A program made the translations under genes and the position numbers. Below, one piece after another: positions 1-10,332 of a stretch of 64,000 bases of DNA (position 1 is its first letter; each line of letters opens with the position of its first letter). The stretch comes from RGIG5057 sp964371585 (GTDB taxonomy: Bacteria > Bacillota > Clostridia > TANB77 > CAG-465), in contig CAYJMD010000002.1 of the NCBI GenBank assembly GCA_964371585.1, positions 62,001 to 126,000 of the forward strand, written 5' to 3'. Below the pieces are notes generated by a model. The model did not search any database and was not told the DNA's origin. It saw nothing but the letters and a program-made list of their open reading frames with translations.

Positions 1-52
1 CACCTTTACTTGACTGTTCTATAACTGTTGGTACTAAACTATTATAATTCAT
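1..52 (-). CDS. clpP: ClpP protease proteolytic subunit, N-terminus only
   Basis: A minus-strand ATG at 50-52 opens a frame that runs off the left edge of the window. It reads MNYNSLVPTVIEQSSKG, which matches the start of ClpP (typically SLVPTVIEQ followed by a Gly and Arg/Glu). A strong AGGGGG ribosome binding site lies about 7 bases upstream. ClpP is the serine protease chamber that works with ClpX or ClpC ATPases in the cytoplasm. It lies directly downstream of trigger factor, the usual tig-clpP order in bacteria, which supports the call. Only about 17 codons are visible, so no catalytic residue can be checked. Confidence 0.85.
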   Translation of the reverse strand, partial: MNYNSLVPTVIEQSSKG

Positions 53-73
53 TATAAATCCCCCTATACTATT

Positions 74-127
74 AAAAAAACAACTAATATATAATATGTC
101 TTATATATTATAGGATTAGTTGTTTTT
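74..127 (-). terminator. Intrinsic terminator after tig
   Basis: Perfect arms CAACTAAT (81-88) and ATTAGTTG (115-122) enclose a second AT-rich inverted repeat. On the minus strand the stem is followed by a run of seven T. It separates tig from clpP and probably reduces, but may not abolish, read-through. Confidence 0.75.
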
Positions 128-163
128 ATATATCATAATTAACTTGTTATACTTTAAGTAGTA

Positions 164-1447
164 TTATTTTACTACGCTAGTTTCAACTATAAGATTAATT
201 AATTTTTCTTGTTTTAATTGTTCTGTTAAATATTGTTTAATATTTTCATTGTTTTTGAAATTATTTTCAGATTCTTTTCCATAAGCTTTAACTAGTTCAT
301 CTATTTTAGCTTCGATTTCTTCATCTGTTACAGTAACTTCTTCTTGTTTAGCTACAGCTTCTAAAGCAAGTTTTAATTTAACATCTTTTAAAGCTTGTGC
401 TTTAAAGTTAGCTTTCATAACTTCTTTATCAATTCCTAAGTATTGGCAATATGTATCTAAAGACATACCTTGGTAACTTAATTCTTGTTCTGTTTGTTTA
501 GCTAAATTTTCAGCTTGTTCTTCTATCATAGAATCTGGAATTTCAACTTCCATATTATTTACAAGTTCATCAAAAACAGCAATTTCTTTACTAGCTTTAT
601 TTTCAGCTTCTACTTTTTTAGTTAAATCTTCTTTAACTTTAGCAGTATATTCTTTTAATGTTTCAAATTCAGAAACATCTTTTGCAAACTCATCATTAAG
701 TTCTGGTAATATTTTTTCACTTATAGAATTTAAAGTAACTTTAAATACTACTGGAGCACCCGCAAGTTCTGCAACTTGGTAGTTTTCTGGGAAAGTAACA
801 TTTATATCTTTAGTTTCCCCTATTTTCATACCTATCATTTGATCTTCAAATCCTGGTATAAATTGTTTGCTTCCTATAACTAAATCAAAGTTATCAGCTT
901 TTCCACCTTCAAAAGCAACTGAATCTTTAAATCCTTCAAAGTTAATGTTTGAAACATCTCCTTCTTTAAGTTCTCTGTTATCTACAGTTACAGTTCTAGC
1001 ATTTTTATTTCTTACTGTTTCGATTTCTGCATCTACATCTTTTTTAGTTACTTTTTTAGCTTTAACTTTAACTTCTAAACCTTTGTATTTTGTAACTACA
1101 GCTTCTGGTTTAACATCAAAAGTAACTGTATATACAGCACCTTCTTCTCTAGATATTGATTTAACATCTAAAGCTGGTTTTCCAACCATTTCAAAAGTGT
1201 TTTCGCTCATAGCTTTTGTAAAGTCTTCATCTACAAATTCTTCTATTACAGAATAATTTAAAGTATCTTTTCCGTACATATTTTCTATAACATTTCTTGG
1301 TGCTTTTCCTGGTCTGTATCCTGGCACTTTAAAGTGTTTAGCATTTTTCTTAAATACTACTTCTAATCTTTCTGCAAATTCTTCTTTACCTAAAGTAAAT
1401 TCAAGTTCAACTTTAGATTTTTCTTTTTTGTTAACATTAACGTTCAT
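164..1447 (-). CDS. tig: Trigger factor, ribosome-associated chaperone and prolyl isomerase
   Basis: Ribosome-bound folding helper with peptidyl-prolyl isomerase activity, cytoplasmic. The 427-residue length is normal for the family. The N-terminal ribosome-binding domain carries PGYRPGKAPRNVIENMYG near residues 42-60, the expected signature. The FKBP-like domain follows (about 150-245, with FEGGKADNF and QFIPGFEDQM), then the helical C-terminal arms (about 250-427). The ATG is preceded by GGAGG with good spacing. A TTGAAA-16-TATAAT promoter lies just upstream. The partial clpP gene follows across a terminator hairpin, the standard neighbourhood. The call is secure. Confidence 0.97.
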   Translation of the reverse strand: MNVNVNKKEKSKVELEFTLGKEEFAERLEVVFKKNAKHFKVPGYRPGKAPRNVIENMYGKDTLNYSVIEEFVDEDFTKAMSENTFEMVGKPALDVKSISREEGAVYTVTFDVKPEAVVTKYKGLEVKVKAKKVTKKDVDAEIETVRNKNARTVTVDNRELKEGDVSNINFEGFKDSVAFEGGKADNFDLVIGSKQFIPGFEDQMIGMKIGETKDINVTFPENYQVAELAGAPVVFKVTLNSISEKILPELNDEFAKDVSEFETLKEYTAKVKEDLTKKVEAENKASKEIAVFDELVNNMEVEIPDSMIEEQAENLAKQTEQELSYQGMSLDTYCQYLGIDKEVMKANFKAQALKDVKLKLALEAVAKQEEVTVTDEEIEAKIDELVKAYGKESENNFKNNENIKQYLTEQLKQEKLINLIVETSVVK

Positions 1448-1481
1448 TTCATTTCCTCCAATTGATTTATTATACTAGACT

Positions 1482-1509
1482 ATTATATCATAAATATATA
1501 ATTTTTCAA
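1482..1509 (-). promoter_or_regulatory. Sigma-A promoter of tig
   Basis: Minus strand TTGAAA (1504-1509), 16-base spacer, TATAAT (1482-1487), about 35 bases before the tig start. Confidence 0.65.
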
Positions 1510-1650
1510 GTTAAAGATATAAATTTAATGAGTTTAGAAGTATTTTTAGCACTGTATTCCAACAAAATATCAAAATACTATAAAAAAATACATTTTACAC
1601 ATAATAAATAAAATAAAATAAATTATTTATGTTTCAATTGATTTAGACAT

Positions 1651-1677
1651 GAAAAAAGCACAATAATAATTGTGCTT
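1651..1677 (-). terminator. Intrinsic terminator after the 214-aa gene
   Basis: Nine-base perfect arms AAGCACAAT (1656-1664) and ATTGTGCTT (1669-1677), loop of four, then TTTTTTC on the minus strand. It lies just after the stop at 1684. Confidence 0.8.
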
Positions 1678-1683
1678 AAAACT

Positions 1684-2328
1684 TTAATTAACTTGATATC
1701 TCTTTTTAGGAATAGCAAGCCTTCTTCTGAAATATTTTTTTCTACCTTTTCTTTTAGACATAAGTCTTAAATTGTTTTTATAGTACTCTATAAATGAAGA
1801 TATAACTACAGAAATATATCTTATAGCATAATCTATCTTATAATCGCAAATAAAATCATATTCCTCAGTAGCGGTAATTATAGCATCTACTATACTTGCA
1901 TTTGGAACTCTTTGTCCTTCACATTTAAATTCCAAGTTAGATAAAGAAGCTTCATTTAGATTTGAATTAATTAAATAACTATATGCAGTGAAAGTTTCAC
2001 CATCAACTTCTAAAACTTTAAATCCTATTGGTTTTTTATAATCAAAACCAAATGTATTTGCAAGTTTACAAAGATCTAATATATTATTTAGATTTTTTTC
2101 CAAAGTAACTTCTTTAGAAAAATCAAACTCTCCAAATTGAGTATATAGTTTAGAAATAAATATGCTATTTCTAACCACTACCACTTCTAATACCATTTTG
2201 TTTTGTTTTAGTTGATTTTCTGGAACAATGGTAGTTTCTGGATATCCAAGTCTAATACCTTTCCTCATGTAATATAGCCTTATTAAGCTATACATTTTAA
2301 ATACTTCAAGTAATTTACTTTTTGTCAT
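1684..2328 (-). CDS. Conserved-looking hypothetical protein, 214 aa
   Basis: I do not recognise this family. The protein has no signal peptide or clear membrane segment. It starts with a helical, partly aromatic stretch (LLEVFKMYSLIRLYYMRKG) and ends in a strongly basic tail rich in Lys and Arg from about residue 190 (MSKRKGRKKYFRRR), which could bind nucleic acid or an acidic surface. It is its own transcription unit: TTGCAA-17-TATAAT upstream, an AAGGAG ribosome binding site, and a strong terminator after the stop. No neighbour gives a functional hint. Confidence 0.8.
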   Translation of the reverse strand: MTKSKLLEVFKMYSLIRLYYMRKGIRLGYPETTIVPENQLKQNKMVLEVVVVRNSIFISKLYTQFGEFDFSKEVTLEKNLNNILDLCKLANTFGFDYKKPIGFKVLEVDGETFTAYSYLINSNLNEASLSNLEFKCEGQRVPNASIVDAIITATEEYDFICDYKIDYAIRYISVVISSFIEYYKNNLRLMSKRKGRKKYFRRRLAIPKKRYQVN

Positions 2329-2381
2329 AATTTTCTCCTTAAATATTAATTTTTTAGTATTATATTATTACAACGCATTCT

Positions 2382-2410
2382 ATTATATCATATTTACTAT
2401 CAATTTGCAA
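2382..2410 (-). promoter_or_regulatory. Sigma-A promoter of the 214-aa gene
   Basis: Minus strand TTGCAA (2405-2410), 17-base spacer, TATAAT (2382-2387). Confidence 0.65.
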
Positions 2411-2504
2411 TATTTATGTTGTCTATTAAAGTTATTAATTTAATCAAGAGAAGAAAATAGTAAAAATAAAAATAAAAATAAAATTAAAAATAATAAATAA
2501 AGAA

Positions 2505-2545
2505 AAAAACTAAAGTAGTTAATCTAAATCAATCTACTTTAGTTT
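2505..2545 (-). terminator. Intrinsic terminator after the GH94 gene
   Basis: Twelve-base perfect arms at 2507-2518 and 2534-2545 (ACTAAAGTAG and its complement), followed on the minus strand by T-rich sequence. The DNA just beyond (2459-2505) is a simple A-rich AAAATA-type tract. Confidence 0.75.
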
Positions 2546-2580
2546 TAATATTATCTCATTTCAAAATATAATTTTAATAT

Positions 2581-4689
2581 TTATTTACTATCTTTTTTAT
2601 TATTATATTCATCTTCTATAACTTTGTAATACCATGCAGCTGAACCTGTATACCACGTCCATCCACCACGACCTACATGTTCATCATTTGCATATACATC
2701 AGCAGCTAGCACATATGGCTCAACCATATATTTATCTGCTTCTTCTTTTGAATTAGAATGATATATTGGACATAGAAATTTAAGTATCTCTAATCCTTCT
2801 TCATGTCTATTTAATTCAAAGTATGCTTTAGCAAGCCATGTTGATGCATGAGTATATTGTCCACCATTTTCTCTAACACCTGGTACATATGATTTAATGT
2901 ATCCAGGATTGTTTTTAGGTTTATTAAATGGAGGATATAATAATTTTACAATTTTATTTTCTCTATCTACTAAATATTTATCAGCTATATTTAAAGCTTT
3001 ATCTATTTTTTCTTTTTCTTCTTTAAAATCTTTTAAAGCTATAGCTGCCCATGCCTGAGATATTAAATCTACTTTACATTCTTCATTAGTAAATGATCCT
3101 AAAACTTCACCGTTTTCAAAAAATGCTCTTACAAAATGTTCTTCTTCGTATGCATTTGTACAAACTGCATCTTTTAATTTAGTTCTATAGTTACTGCAAA
3201 CCTCAATCATTTTAAAATCTTTTTTTATTTCAGCAAGCTTAATAAACTTTTCTAATATATCCATAACAAAGAATGTAAGCCATACTGATTGACCTCGTAT
3301 ATTACTAAATCCATCATTCCAGTCTCCATCACCTATATCTGATAAACCATTTTCTAAGTCTATTCTAGATAGTGAATATGTTATAGCTTTTTTAGCATGT
3401 TCATATACTGTTCCTTGTACATTTGAATTATAGAAAACTTCATAAAGCTCTCTATGCTGTCCCATATCTCTTGATTGTAAATATGGAGTAAGCTCATCTA
3501 ACACCGATACATCTTTTGTTTTTTCAACATATTCACAAAGTACATACGGAAGCCATAAATAATCATCACTAAAATATGTGCGTATACCCGCTCCAGTATG
3601 CTGATGCCACCAGTGCAGAACATCACCTTTTTCAAACTGTTTTGATGCATGAAGTACTATTTGACTTCTTGTTTTTTCTGGCCAAGCAGATATGAGAGCC
3701 ATAGTATCTTGAAGTTGATCTCTATAACCTACTGCTCCACCTGATTGATAAAAAGCTGTTTTAGCATATAATCTACAACAAATAGTTTGGTACATAAGCC
3801 ACCCTCTTGCCATTATATTTACATATTCATCTTCAGTTGTAACATCTCTTTTAACTTTATCTCTCCAATATTCTTTTACATTAGAGTATTCTAAGTTTAT
3901 ATTTTCTACTAAAGAATATTTATCTTTAACATCACTTATGATTTCTTCACAAGATTTGTTTAACTTCTCAGTATCTTTATTATTTAATGCTCCAAGTAGT
4001 ATAGCAAATTCTGCACTTCCTCCAGCTTTTAGTTTTGTAGTAATTGTTACTTTAAAATCGCTTACATCATATTCAACATTAATTTTAGTTTTATTATTTT
4101 TCTCTTTATCTACTGCTACAGTTAGATATGAACATGAATCAGCAAATGATTTACTGTATGGATTTTTAAAAATTATAGTTTCATTTTTGAATTTAGTAAT
4201 TATATTTGAACTATCAACTTCACTACTAACTCCAAGTACAGGATCTAGAGTATAAGTTATCTTATACTCTAAAACCTTTGATTTCTTATTTTCCAGTCTG
4301 ATATTTTGAACTTTAACATTATCATTAACAGGAATAAATATATCCATAGATTTATTTATTTCTTCTGTTTCTTCAAGTACTTTAACATATCCAAACCCAT
4401 AAATCAAGTTATAGTCAGAACCATCAAATATACCTTCAAACGTTTCTCCAGGAGTTACATCTGTCCAGTCATTACACCAATTTGTTATTTTATACTCTCT
4501 ACTATTTTCAAAATAAGTATATACTGTTCCATGTGTAGAAATAACTGTCCCAAAATTTTCATTAGCAAGTACATTACACCATGGTAGTGGTGTTTTAGGA
4601 TTTAAAATGTGATATTCATCTCCATTTTTACTAAAACCACCATATGAATTAAACGCAATCAGTTCTTGTTTTTTATTTTCCTTATTCAT
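2581..4689 (-). CDS. GH94 glycoside phosphorylase-like protein (C-terminal part of a split cyclic beta-1,2-glucan synthase)
   Basis: The 702 residues align by eye with the C-terminal GH94 module of NdvB-type cyclic beta-1,2-glucan synthases and related beta-1,2-oligoglucan phosphorylases. It opens with the beta-sandwich start (SYGGFSKNGDEYHI, TPLPWCNVLANENFGT). The (alpha/alpha)6 barrel carries QHTGAGIRTYFSDDYLWLP and the catalytic-acid motif GDGDWNDG near residues 453-460. The tail YTGSAAWYYKV is typical of the family. In NdvB this module trims and sets the ring size of the glucan. Here it is a separate gene 23 bases after the synthase gene, with its own AGAGG site and in a different frame. 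A stand-alone phosphorylase acting on beta-1,2-glucan is the main alternative. No signal peptide, so probably cytoplasmic. Confidence 0.88.
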   Translation of the reverse strand: MNKENKKQELIAFNSYGGFSKNGDEYHILNPKTPLPWCNVLANENFGTVISTHGTVYTYFENSREYKITNWCNDWTDVTPGETFEGIFDGSDYNLIYGFGYVKVLEETEEINKSMDIFIPVNDNVKVQNIRLENKKSKVLEYKITYTLDPVLGVSSEVDSSNIITKFKNETIIFKNPYSKSFADSCSYLTVAVDKEKNNKTKINVEYDVSDFKVTITTKLKAGGSAEFAILLGALNNKDTEKLNKSCEEIISDVKDKYSLVENINLEYSNVKEYWRDKVKRDVTTEDEYVNIMARGWLMYQTICCRLYAKTAFYQSGGAVGYRDQLQDTMALISAWPEKTRSQIVLHASKQFEKGDVLHWWHQHTGAGIRTYFSDDYLWLPYVLCEYVEKTKDVSVLDELTPYLQSRDMGQHRELYEVFYNSNVQGTVYEHAKKAITYSLSRIDLENGLSDIGDGDWNDGFSNIRGQSVWLTFFVMDILEKFIKLAEIKKDFKMIEVCSNYRTKLKDAVCTNAYEEEHFVRAFFENGEVLGSFTNEECKVDLISQAWAAIALKDFKEEKEKIDKALNIADKYLVDRENKIVKLLYPPFNKPKNNPGYIKSYVPGVRENGGQYTHASTWLAKAYFELNRHEEGLEILKFLCPIYHSNSKEEADKYMVEPYVLAADVYANDEHVGRGGWTWYTGSAAWYYKVIEDEYNNKKDSK

Positions 4690-4712
4690 ATATTTTAAAC
4701 CTCTTCTCTTTT

Positions 4713-7700
4713 TTAACCCTTTGTACTTATTTCTTCTTTTTCTGTAGTATTCATATAATATTGAGGTAAGAACTCATCTACTTCTGATATTTCCTTCTTA
4801 GCAACAAATTTGAATAACTTAATATCATCAATACTTAAATCTTCTAAGTTAAATACATATATATTCCCTTTAGTATAATTAATAAAGCTTGTATTTTCAA
4901 CTTTTTTACTCACAAAACTATGTACTTTTGAAGAGTAATTATCATCACTAGCTATTATGATAACATCAATATCTAAATTTCTGTTTTTTACATAATCTAC
5001 AAATTCTAGTACATTATCAATCATACCTAAATGTTCTACACTAGTTATATTAATAAGTAATATTGGAAGATCACCTGAAATAGAGTATTTCCAAAGCATA
5101 GATTGGCTAATTGATGTATCCCAGTAATTTGCACTATCAATAACTTTGTTTTCGAAAAGCATTGAGTGTAATATTTTATTATATGCTAAAGCTTCATTAT
5201 CCTTTAATTTCAAGTATCTAGACATTATTGTATTTAACTCTGCAGAAAGTTTATGTTCTTTATTTACTTGTTCTATAGTTAGGTTAGTAATTGTATTTGT
5301 AAGTTTATATTTACTTTCTTCAACACCTACTACATAGTAGAAAGATTGCTTTTCATATGGATCTAATATAATTTTCGCCTTGTATGATAATACTGGCCAT
5401 AATGGATACTTAGATACATTACTATCAAATTCATTTTCAGTTCCAAGTTTATTTTTTTCAGTTTCTACTTCTTTTGGAAGATCTATTCCAAGTAATTTAG
5501 AATACATGAATAATTCTGTGTCATGTTCATTTTTAAGTCTTTTTGAAGCTATTATACTATCTAATATCTCATCATAATGTGTTTCTATTTGAAGATTATT
5601 AAATGATGGGTGTACTACACTTGTCATATAATCTGTTAAAGCTGGTTCAATATATGTTACTATTTCAATTTCTCTTTTGGTAGTACTATCATTAAATATT
5701 GAAACTTTTCTAATATCAGCACTTATCTCTGGTGATAAAAATACATTATTAGTTATTTCCAGATCATCAGTATGTATACTATATTCAACTGAATTTAGTG
5801 CAGCGTAGAAATTAGAAACATTAATACTCTTATCTTCAGATATTTTTTCTATATTACCAACATCATAACTTTTCATAGTATGTTTATCGATTATAACTAA
5901 ACTGTTTAAACTACCTTTCATATCTTTATATCTTTGTTTATTAACAATTTTATTTTTAAATTTAAAGTATGTTGCACCAGATGATGTAAGAATTGTAGAA
6001 GTATCTTTACCTCTAAGAAGTGCTATATCCACTTCCTTATTTTTAAGCTTAACATGTTCCTGTGCTACATATTTATTAGAAACAAACATAGAATATTTGT
6101 TTTTAAGCTCATTTTTTTCATCATTTTTATATGCTGATGAATCTTTTTTCATATCAACTTTCATTCTTTCTCTTTCTTTAAGTAGAATTTCAGTTGCTTT
6201 AAATTCAGGTATATTATGGAATCTATTTTTAATTATATCTTTATTTAAATAATTATTAATACTTGCAAGGATCATACCTTGGTGATGAGCCATATATGTT
6301 TTAATAATTTCAAATTCATTATTTACCATGTGAGCTTTTGTATAATCAACAGATTCATAAAAACCAAATGATGAATATGCTCCTATTTTTTTAAGCTTAT
6401 TTAAATTATTATATACATCTTTTGGATTTTCACTTATCATAAGTATTGATGCATAAGGAGCTACAACAGTATAATCTTTAAGTCCTCTTTTAAGACCAAG
6501 TTTATCAAGTCCAAATGCTTTATATTGATAATTAAGTTCATTATCCATAGCATAGTATGCAGCTTCCGATATTCCCCACGGAATACCAAGCTTTTTAAAT
6601 ATTTTTTGTTGTAGATATTTTGCAAAGAATAATGATTCATCTATTAATGTATGTTCATATGATTTCATAAATATTTGTGGCATATAGTATTCAAACGCTG
6701 TTCCACTCCATGAAGTAAGTCCTTTATATCCATCTACTTTAACCATTTTTCTAGATAGTGCAAACCAGTGCTTAGAAGTAACTTGTTTTGAAGCTATAGC
6801 AACAAAACTTGTTGTTCTATTTTCTGACATAAGCATATCATAGTAACTATCTACTAATCTATTTTCTTCTAGTGCAAAACCTATGCTAAATAAGTTTCTT
6901 GATTTATTATATAATTTTGTAAAATCTGTATTATCAATTGTTTCTTCAACATTTCTAATAAGTTTATTTATTATATGTACATTTTTATTATATAACTTAC
7001 TATCTATATCAATTTCAGTTAAAAATTCTTTCACAACATACATACACGCAATAAAGTTACCGCTATCAACCGTAGAAACAAATCTAGGTCTTAATGGCTC
7101 TAATGTTTTAATATTATACCAGTTATATAAATGACCATTCCATTTTTCTAACTTTTTAATAGTACCTATAACGCTATCTAATCTAAGTAAACAATCTTTA
7201 TCTGTAATAAATTTAAGATCATATGCATTCATTATAGCAAGAAGTTGCATACCTATATTTGTAGATGACGTTCTATTTGCTATTTTAACTCTTCTGTTTT
7301 GCTGATAATTATCTGAAACAAGATAATTATTTACAGGAGTCATTAAGAAATCAAAGAATGTCCATGTTCTTTTAGCTACTTCTAGAATTTCTAAATTTTC
7401 ATCTTTATTTAAACTTGTTTTTCTTTTAAATAAGTAATTTTTTCCTGTTAAAAATGCTATAAGTGGTGCACAAAGGAAAAATACCCCCATAAAATATGAA
7501 ACAACTTTAATATTATAGTTTATTGGTGCAATTGTAATTATTGCTATTATTACCATCGCTGTAACTACATTTACAAGCATATTCATATAATAATACTCTA
7601 TATTGTTTTTAGACATTTTTGCAAGAGCATCAGCTGTTGTCCACTCAAGCATTTTTTTCTTTGATATACACATTCTATATAACGATTTAAAACTTGCATC

Positions 7701-10256
7701 AAGAAAAATAAATGTCGTATATGGCATTGTAATAAATTCAAATGTCATATTAAGTAAATTAGCTCCAAGTCCGTTAATTATTGGAATATATAATAAATTT
7801 CTAGAGTATATATTCTTTTTACCAAACAATAAGTTATCTATAATACCTAAAATGTATCCAAAGTTAATACATAAAAATACAAGTAATGATGTATATATAA
7901 ATAAATTTGGCATAAAAATAAGTGATAGTAATATTACAAAGAATCCTATTACCATTGTAAGAGGTCTTCTTATATTATCAAATATTTTCCATTTACTTAA
8001 AAAATTAAGTGGAGATTTTGGTAATAACCATTTAATTATTTGTACATCTCCTCTATACCATCTATGATTTCTTTTCATATATGATATGTAGTTACTTGGA
8101 AAATCATCTTGAACCTGTATATCAGATGCAAGGCCAGCTCTTAGATATGATCCTTCAAGTAAATCATGACTAAGTACTAAATTTTCTGGAACTTCATCTT
8201 TTAATATTGTTTCAAACATTTCTATATCATATATACCTTTTCCACAATATATCGCTTCATTAAATAAATCTTGATAAGTATTAGACACTGCTGTAGTATA
8301 CATATCAAGTCCACCAAATCCACCAAATATTTTAGCAAATATTGATTGGTTTGCAGATTCAATATCCAAACTTACACCTGGTTGTATAAGTGCATGCCCA
8401 CTTTTAACATACTTACCATTTTTAGAAAGTTTTGGTTTATTAAGTGGATGAGCTATAATAGACACTAAATCTTTAGCAGTATTAAGTGACAATGCTGTAT
8501 CTTCATCAATTGTGATAGCATATTTAGTTTTAACTATATCATCATATGCAAGATACATATATTCATTTTGTTCTTCCTTAGTTAATTTACCAAGAACAAG
8601 TCTATTAAAATGTTCTATAGCTCCACGTTTTCTTTCCCAACCCATATAGCATTTATCATGTTTATTGTATATACGTTTTCTATACATGAAATTAAATAGT
8701 TTATGTGAACTTTTATATTTTTCGTTAAGAACATCTAATTTTTCTCTTGCATAATTAATATATTCTTCGTCTATTTTTAAAGTTTTTTTAGTACTTGATG
8801 TACAATCACCAAGTATCATATAGTACATATTTTCTGATCTATTTGCTAAATATGTTGTCTCCATTTTACTAATCATTGTATCGATTTTTTCAAATGAAGT
8901 AATAACTGCAGGAGTTACAACATATGTTGAATATTTTTTAGGAATAGTCTTAGCAAAATCAAATCTTGGTAGTATTTTAGGTGGAACTATTTTTCTTACA
9001 AAAAAGTTCACTGTTTTTTCCACTATTTCAAACATAAGGAAAAAACTAGCAATACTAAATATTGCATGAAATACCATATTAGAAGTTTTAACAAATGTCA
9101 AATCTAACAATATTGTAGCCATTAATGCAACTATAATCATACCTAAAACATATATGTATGGTTTTGTAGGCTTTATATATTTATTAAATATAAGTTCACT
9201 TAAATACGAAGCTTTAAGTTTTCTATTTAATATATATTTTTCTTCTCCAGATAAAAAGAAACCTATATGTTTTTTATGAGTGTGTGAACACTCAACAGCT
9301 TGTTTAGCAACATATATTTCTGATAATTTATGTTTTTTAGAAAGGTATATAATTCTATTTCTATATCTATCTTTAGTCTTATAATCACACAGTGTAAACT
9401 CTTCTGTATAATCTTCTTTTAATATTTCATCTATTTTATTTACATCTTCAAATATCTTAATTAAGTTTAAAGCATCTACTTGTTTTAAGCTATTTATAGC
9501 TCTACCAATATAATCTGTTGTTTTAGCTATTTCCATATGCTCACGAACAATAGCTTCTTCTACAGTAAATCCAACTTTTTCTGCTTCTTCATTTAGTATG
9601 TCATAAACATAATCGTATTCACTACCATTTTGCTTTAATAATGATGCTAAATATTCAACAAAAGCTGTATTTGTATATTTTAATTTTTCTTGAATTTCTT
9701 TATCTTCTTTAAATGTTTTAAGTTCAGTTACAAATAGTCTTGAAATTTTTTCAACATTATTTTTCCCTTTTAAATTAATATCATTTTTAAGTATGTTATT
9801 AACACGTATTTTTTGTATCTGTGAATTACTTATATTAACTGCTATTTTGCATATAAATTTAATAATACAAATCTTAACCATAAGCGGAAAAAGACAAATT
9901 TCATCTGTAGTTAAAATTGAATCTTTTTGATACTCAATTAAAGCTGCATGAATAACTGCCTCATCTACATTACCTTTATTTTTTTCTACTAAATCATTTG
10001 CAATTTTATAAGTAGTAATCTGTCTTTTTTCTTGAAATTTTACAACAGTAAGTCTACTATCTTTCAAATTAGATTTCTGCATAAGTATATCTCTATATTG
10101 TTGCTCTATAATATACATATTATCTAAAAGCCATATTCCAGCTGAATGGGGTGGTATATCATTTTTTGATGTTTCTTCTAAAAGTTCGTATGTTTTAACT
10201 ATAATTTTATAATTATTTTTTAATTCTTTAAAAATTTTTCTTGTTTTTCTATCCAT
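4713..10256 (-). CDS. Cyclic beta-1,2-glucan synthase-like membrane glycosyltransferase (GT84), lacking the GH94 module
   Basis: About 1847 residues if translation starts at the ATG at 10254-10256, which has an AGAGG site 10 bases upstream. An earlier ATG at 10299-10301 has none. Two membrane segments lie near 366-420. A GT84 catalytic domain follows with the acidic motif IDEDT near 581 and RNHRWYRGDVQ near 727. Several more membrane segments lie at 760-935. A glucoamylase-like (alpha/alpha)6 domain (about 985-1340, MAHHQGM near 1322) and a beta-sandwich domain (about 1400-1840) complete it. This is the NdvB architecture up to, but not including, GH94. It likely polymerises UDP-glucose into beta-1,2-glucan at the membrane, with the next gene supplying the missing module. 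The product and substrate are inferred from family. Confidence 0.88.
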   Translation of the reverse strand: MDRKTRKIFKELKNNYKIIVKTYELLEETSKNDIPPHSAGIWLLDNMYIIEQQYRDILMQKSNLKDSRLTVVKFQEKRQITTYKIANDLVEKNKGNVDEAVIHAALIEYQKDSILTTDEICLFPLMVKICIIKFICKIAVNISNSQIQKIRVNNILKNDINLKGKNNVEKISRLFVTELKTFKEDKEIQEKLKYTNTAFVEYLASLLKQNGSEYDYVYDILNEEAEKVGFTVEEAIVREHMEIAKTTDYIGRAINSLKQVDALNLIKIFEDVNKIDEILKEDYTEEFTLCDYKTKDRYRNRIIYLSKKHKLSEIYVAKQAVECSHTHKKHIGFFLSGEEKYILNRKLKASYLSELIFNKYIKPTKPYIYVLGMIIVALMATILLDLTFVKTSNMVFHAIFSIASFFLMFEIVEKTVNFFVRKIVPPKILPRFDFAKTIPKKYSTYVVTPAVITSFEKIDTMISKMETTYLANRSENMYYMILGDCTSSTKKTLKIDEEYINYAREKLDVLNEKYKSSHKLFNFMYRKRIYNKHDKCYMGWERKRGAIEHFNRLVLGKLTKEEQNEYMYLAYDDIVKTKYAITIDEDTALSLNTAKDLVSIIAHPLNKPKLSKNGKYVKSGHALIQPGVSLDIESANQSIFAKIFGGFGGLDMYTTAVSNTYQDLFNEAIYCGKGIYDIEMFETILKDEVPENLVLSHDLLEGSYLRAGLASDIQVQDDFPSNYISYMKRNHRWYRGDVQIIKWLLPKSPLNFLSKWKIFDNIRRPLTMVIGFFVILLSLIFMPNLFIYTSLLVFLCINFGYILGIIDNLLFGKKNIYSRNLLYIPIINGLGANLLNMTFEFITMPYTTFIFLDASFKSLYRMCISKKKMLEWTTADALAKMSKNNIEYYYMNMLVNVVTAMVIIAIITIAPINYNIKVVSYFMGVFFLCAPLIAFLTGKNYLFKRKTSLNKDENLEILEVAKRTWTFFDFLMTPVNNYLVSDNYQQNRRVKIANRTSSTNIGMQLLAIMNAYDLKFITDKDCLLRLDSVIGTIKKLEKWNGHLYNWYNIKTLEPLRPRFVSTVDSGNFIACMYVVKEFLTEIDIDSKLYNKNVHIINKLIRNVEETIDNTDFTKLYNKSRNLFSIGFALEENRLVDSYYDMLMSENRTTSFVAIASKQVTSKHWFALSRKMVKVDGYKGLTSWSGTAFEYYMPQIFMKSYEHTLIDESLFFAKYLQQKIFKKLGIPWGISEAAYYAMDNELNYQYKAFGLDKLGLKRGLKDYTVVAPYASILMISENPKDVYNNLNKLKKIGAYSSFGFYESVDYTKAHMVNNEFEIIKTYMAHHQGMILASINNYLNKDIIKNRFHNIPEFKATEILLKERERMKVDMKKDSSAYKNDEKNELKNKYSMFVSNKYVAQEHVKLKNKEVDIALLRGKDTSTILTSSGATYFKFKNKIVNKQRYKDMKGSLNSLVIIDKHTMKSYDVGNIEKISEDKSINVSNFYAALNSVEYSIHTDDLEITNNVFLSPEISADIRKVSIFNDSTTKREIEIVTYIEPALTDYMTSVVHPSFNNLQIETHYDEILDSIIASKRLKNEHDTELFMYSKLLGIDLPKEVETEKNKLGTENEFDSNVSKYPLWPVLSYKAKIILDPYEKQSFYYVVGVEESKYKLTNTITNLTIEQVNKEHKLSAELNTIMSRYLKLKDNEALAYNKILHSMLFENKVIDSANYWDTSISQSMLWKYSISGDLPILLINITSVEHLGMIDNVLEFVDYVKNRNLDIDVIIIASDDNYSSKVHSFVSKKVENTSFINYTKGNIYVFNLEDLSIDDIKLFKFVAKKEISEVDEFLPQYYMNTTEKEEISTKG

Positions 10257-10332
10257 AATTACTTTTCCTCTCGTATGCTGATTAATATTAACTATCTCCA
10301 TAAATTATTATAATTTATTGTAATCTATTAAA

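Noticed and set aside
867..1256. Plus-strand ORF of 129 codons inside tig
   Set aside because: Antisense shadow of trigger factor with low-complexity Ser/Leu/Thr composition and no ribosome site. The same holds for the other plus-strand frames inside the minus-strand genes, such as 49998-50558 and 23091-23495.
2459..2505. AAAATA-rich stretch as a regulatory repeat or origin element
   Set aside because: It is simple AT-rich low-complexity DNA after a terminator, with no DnaA-box pattern.
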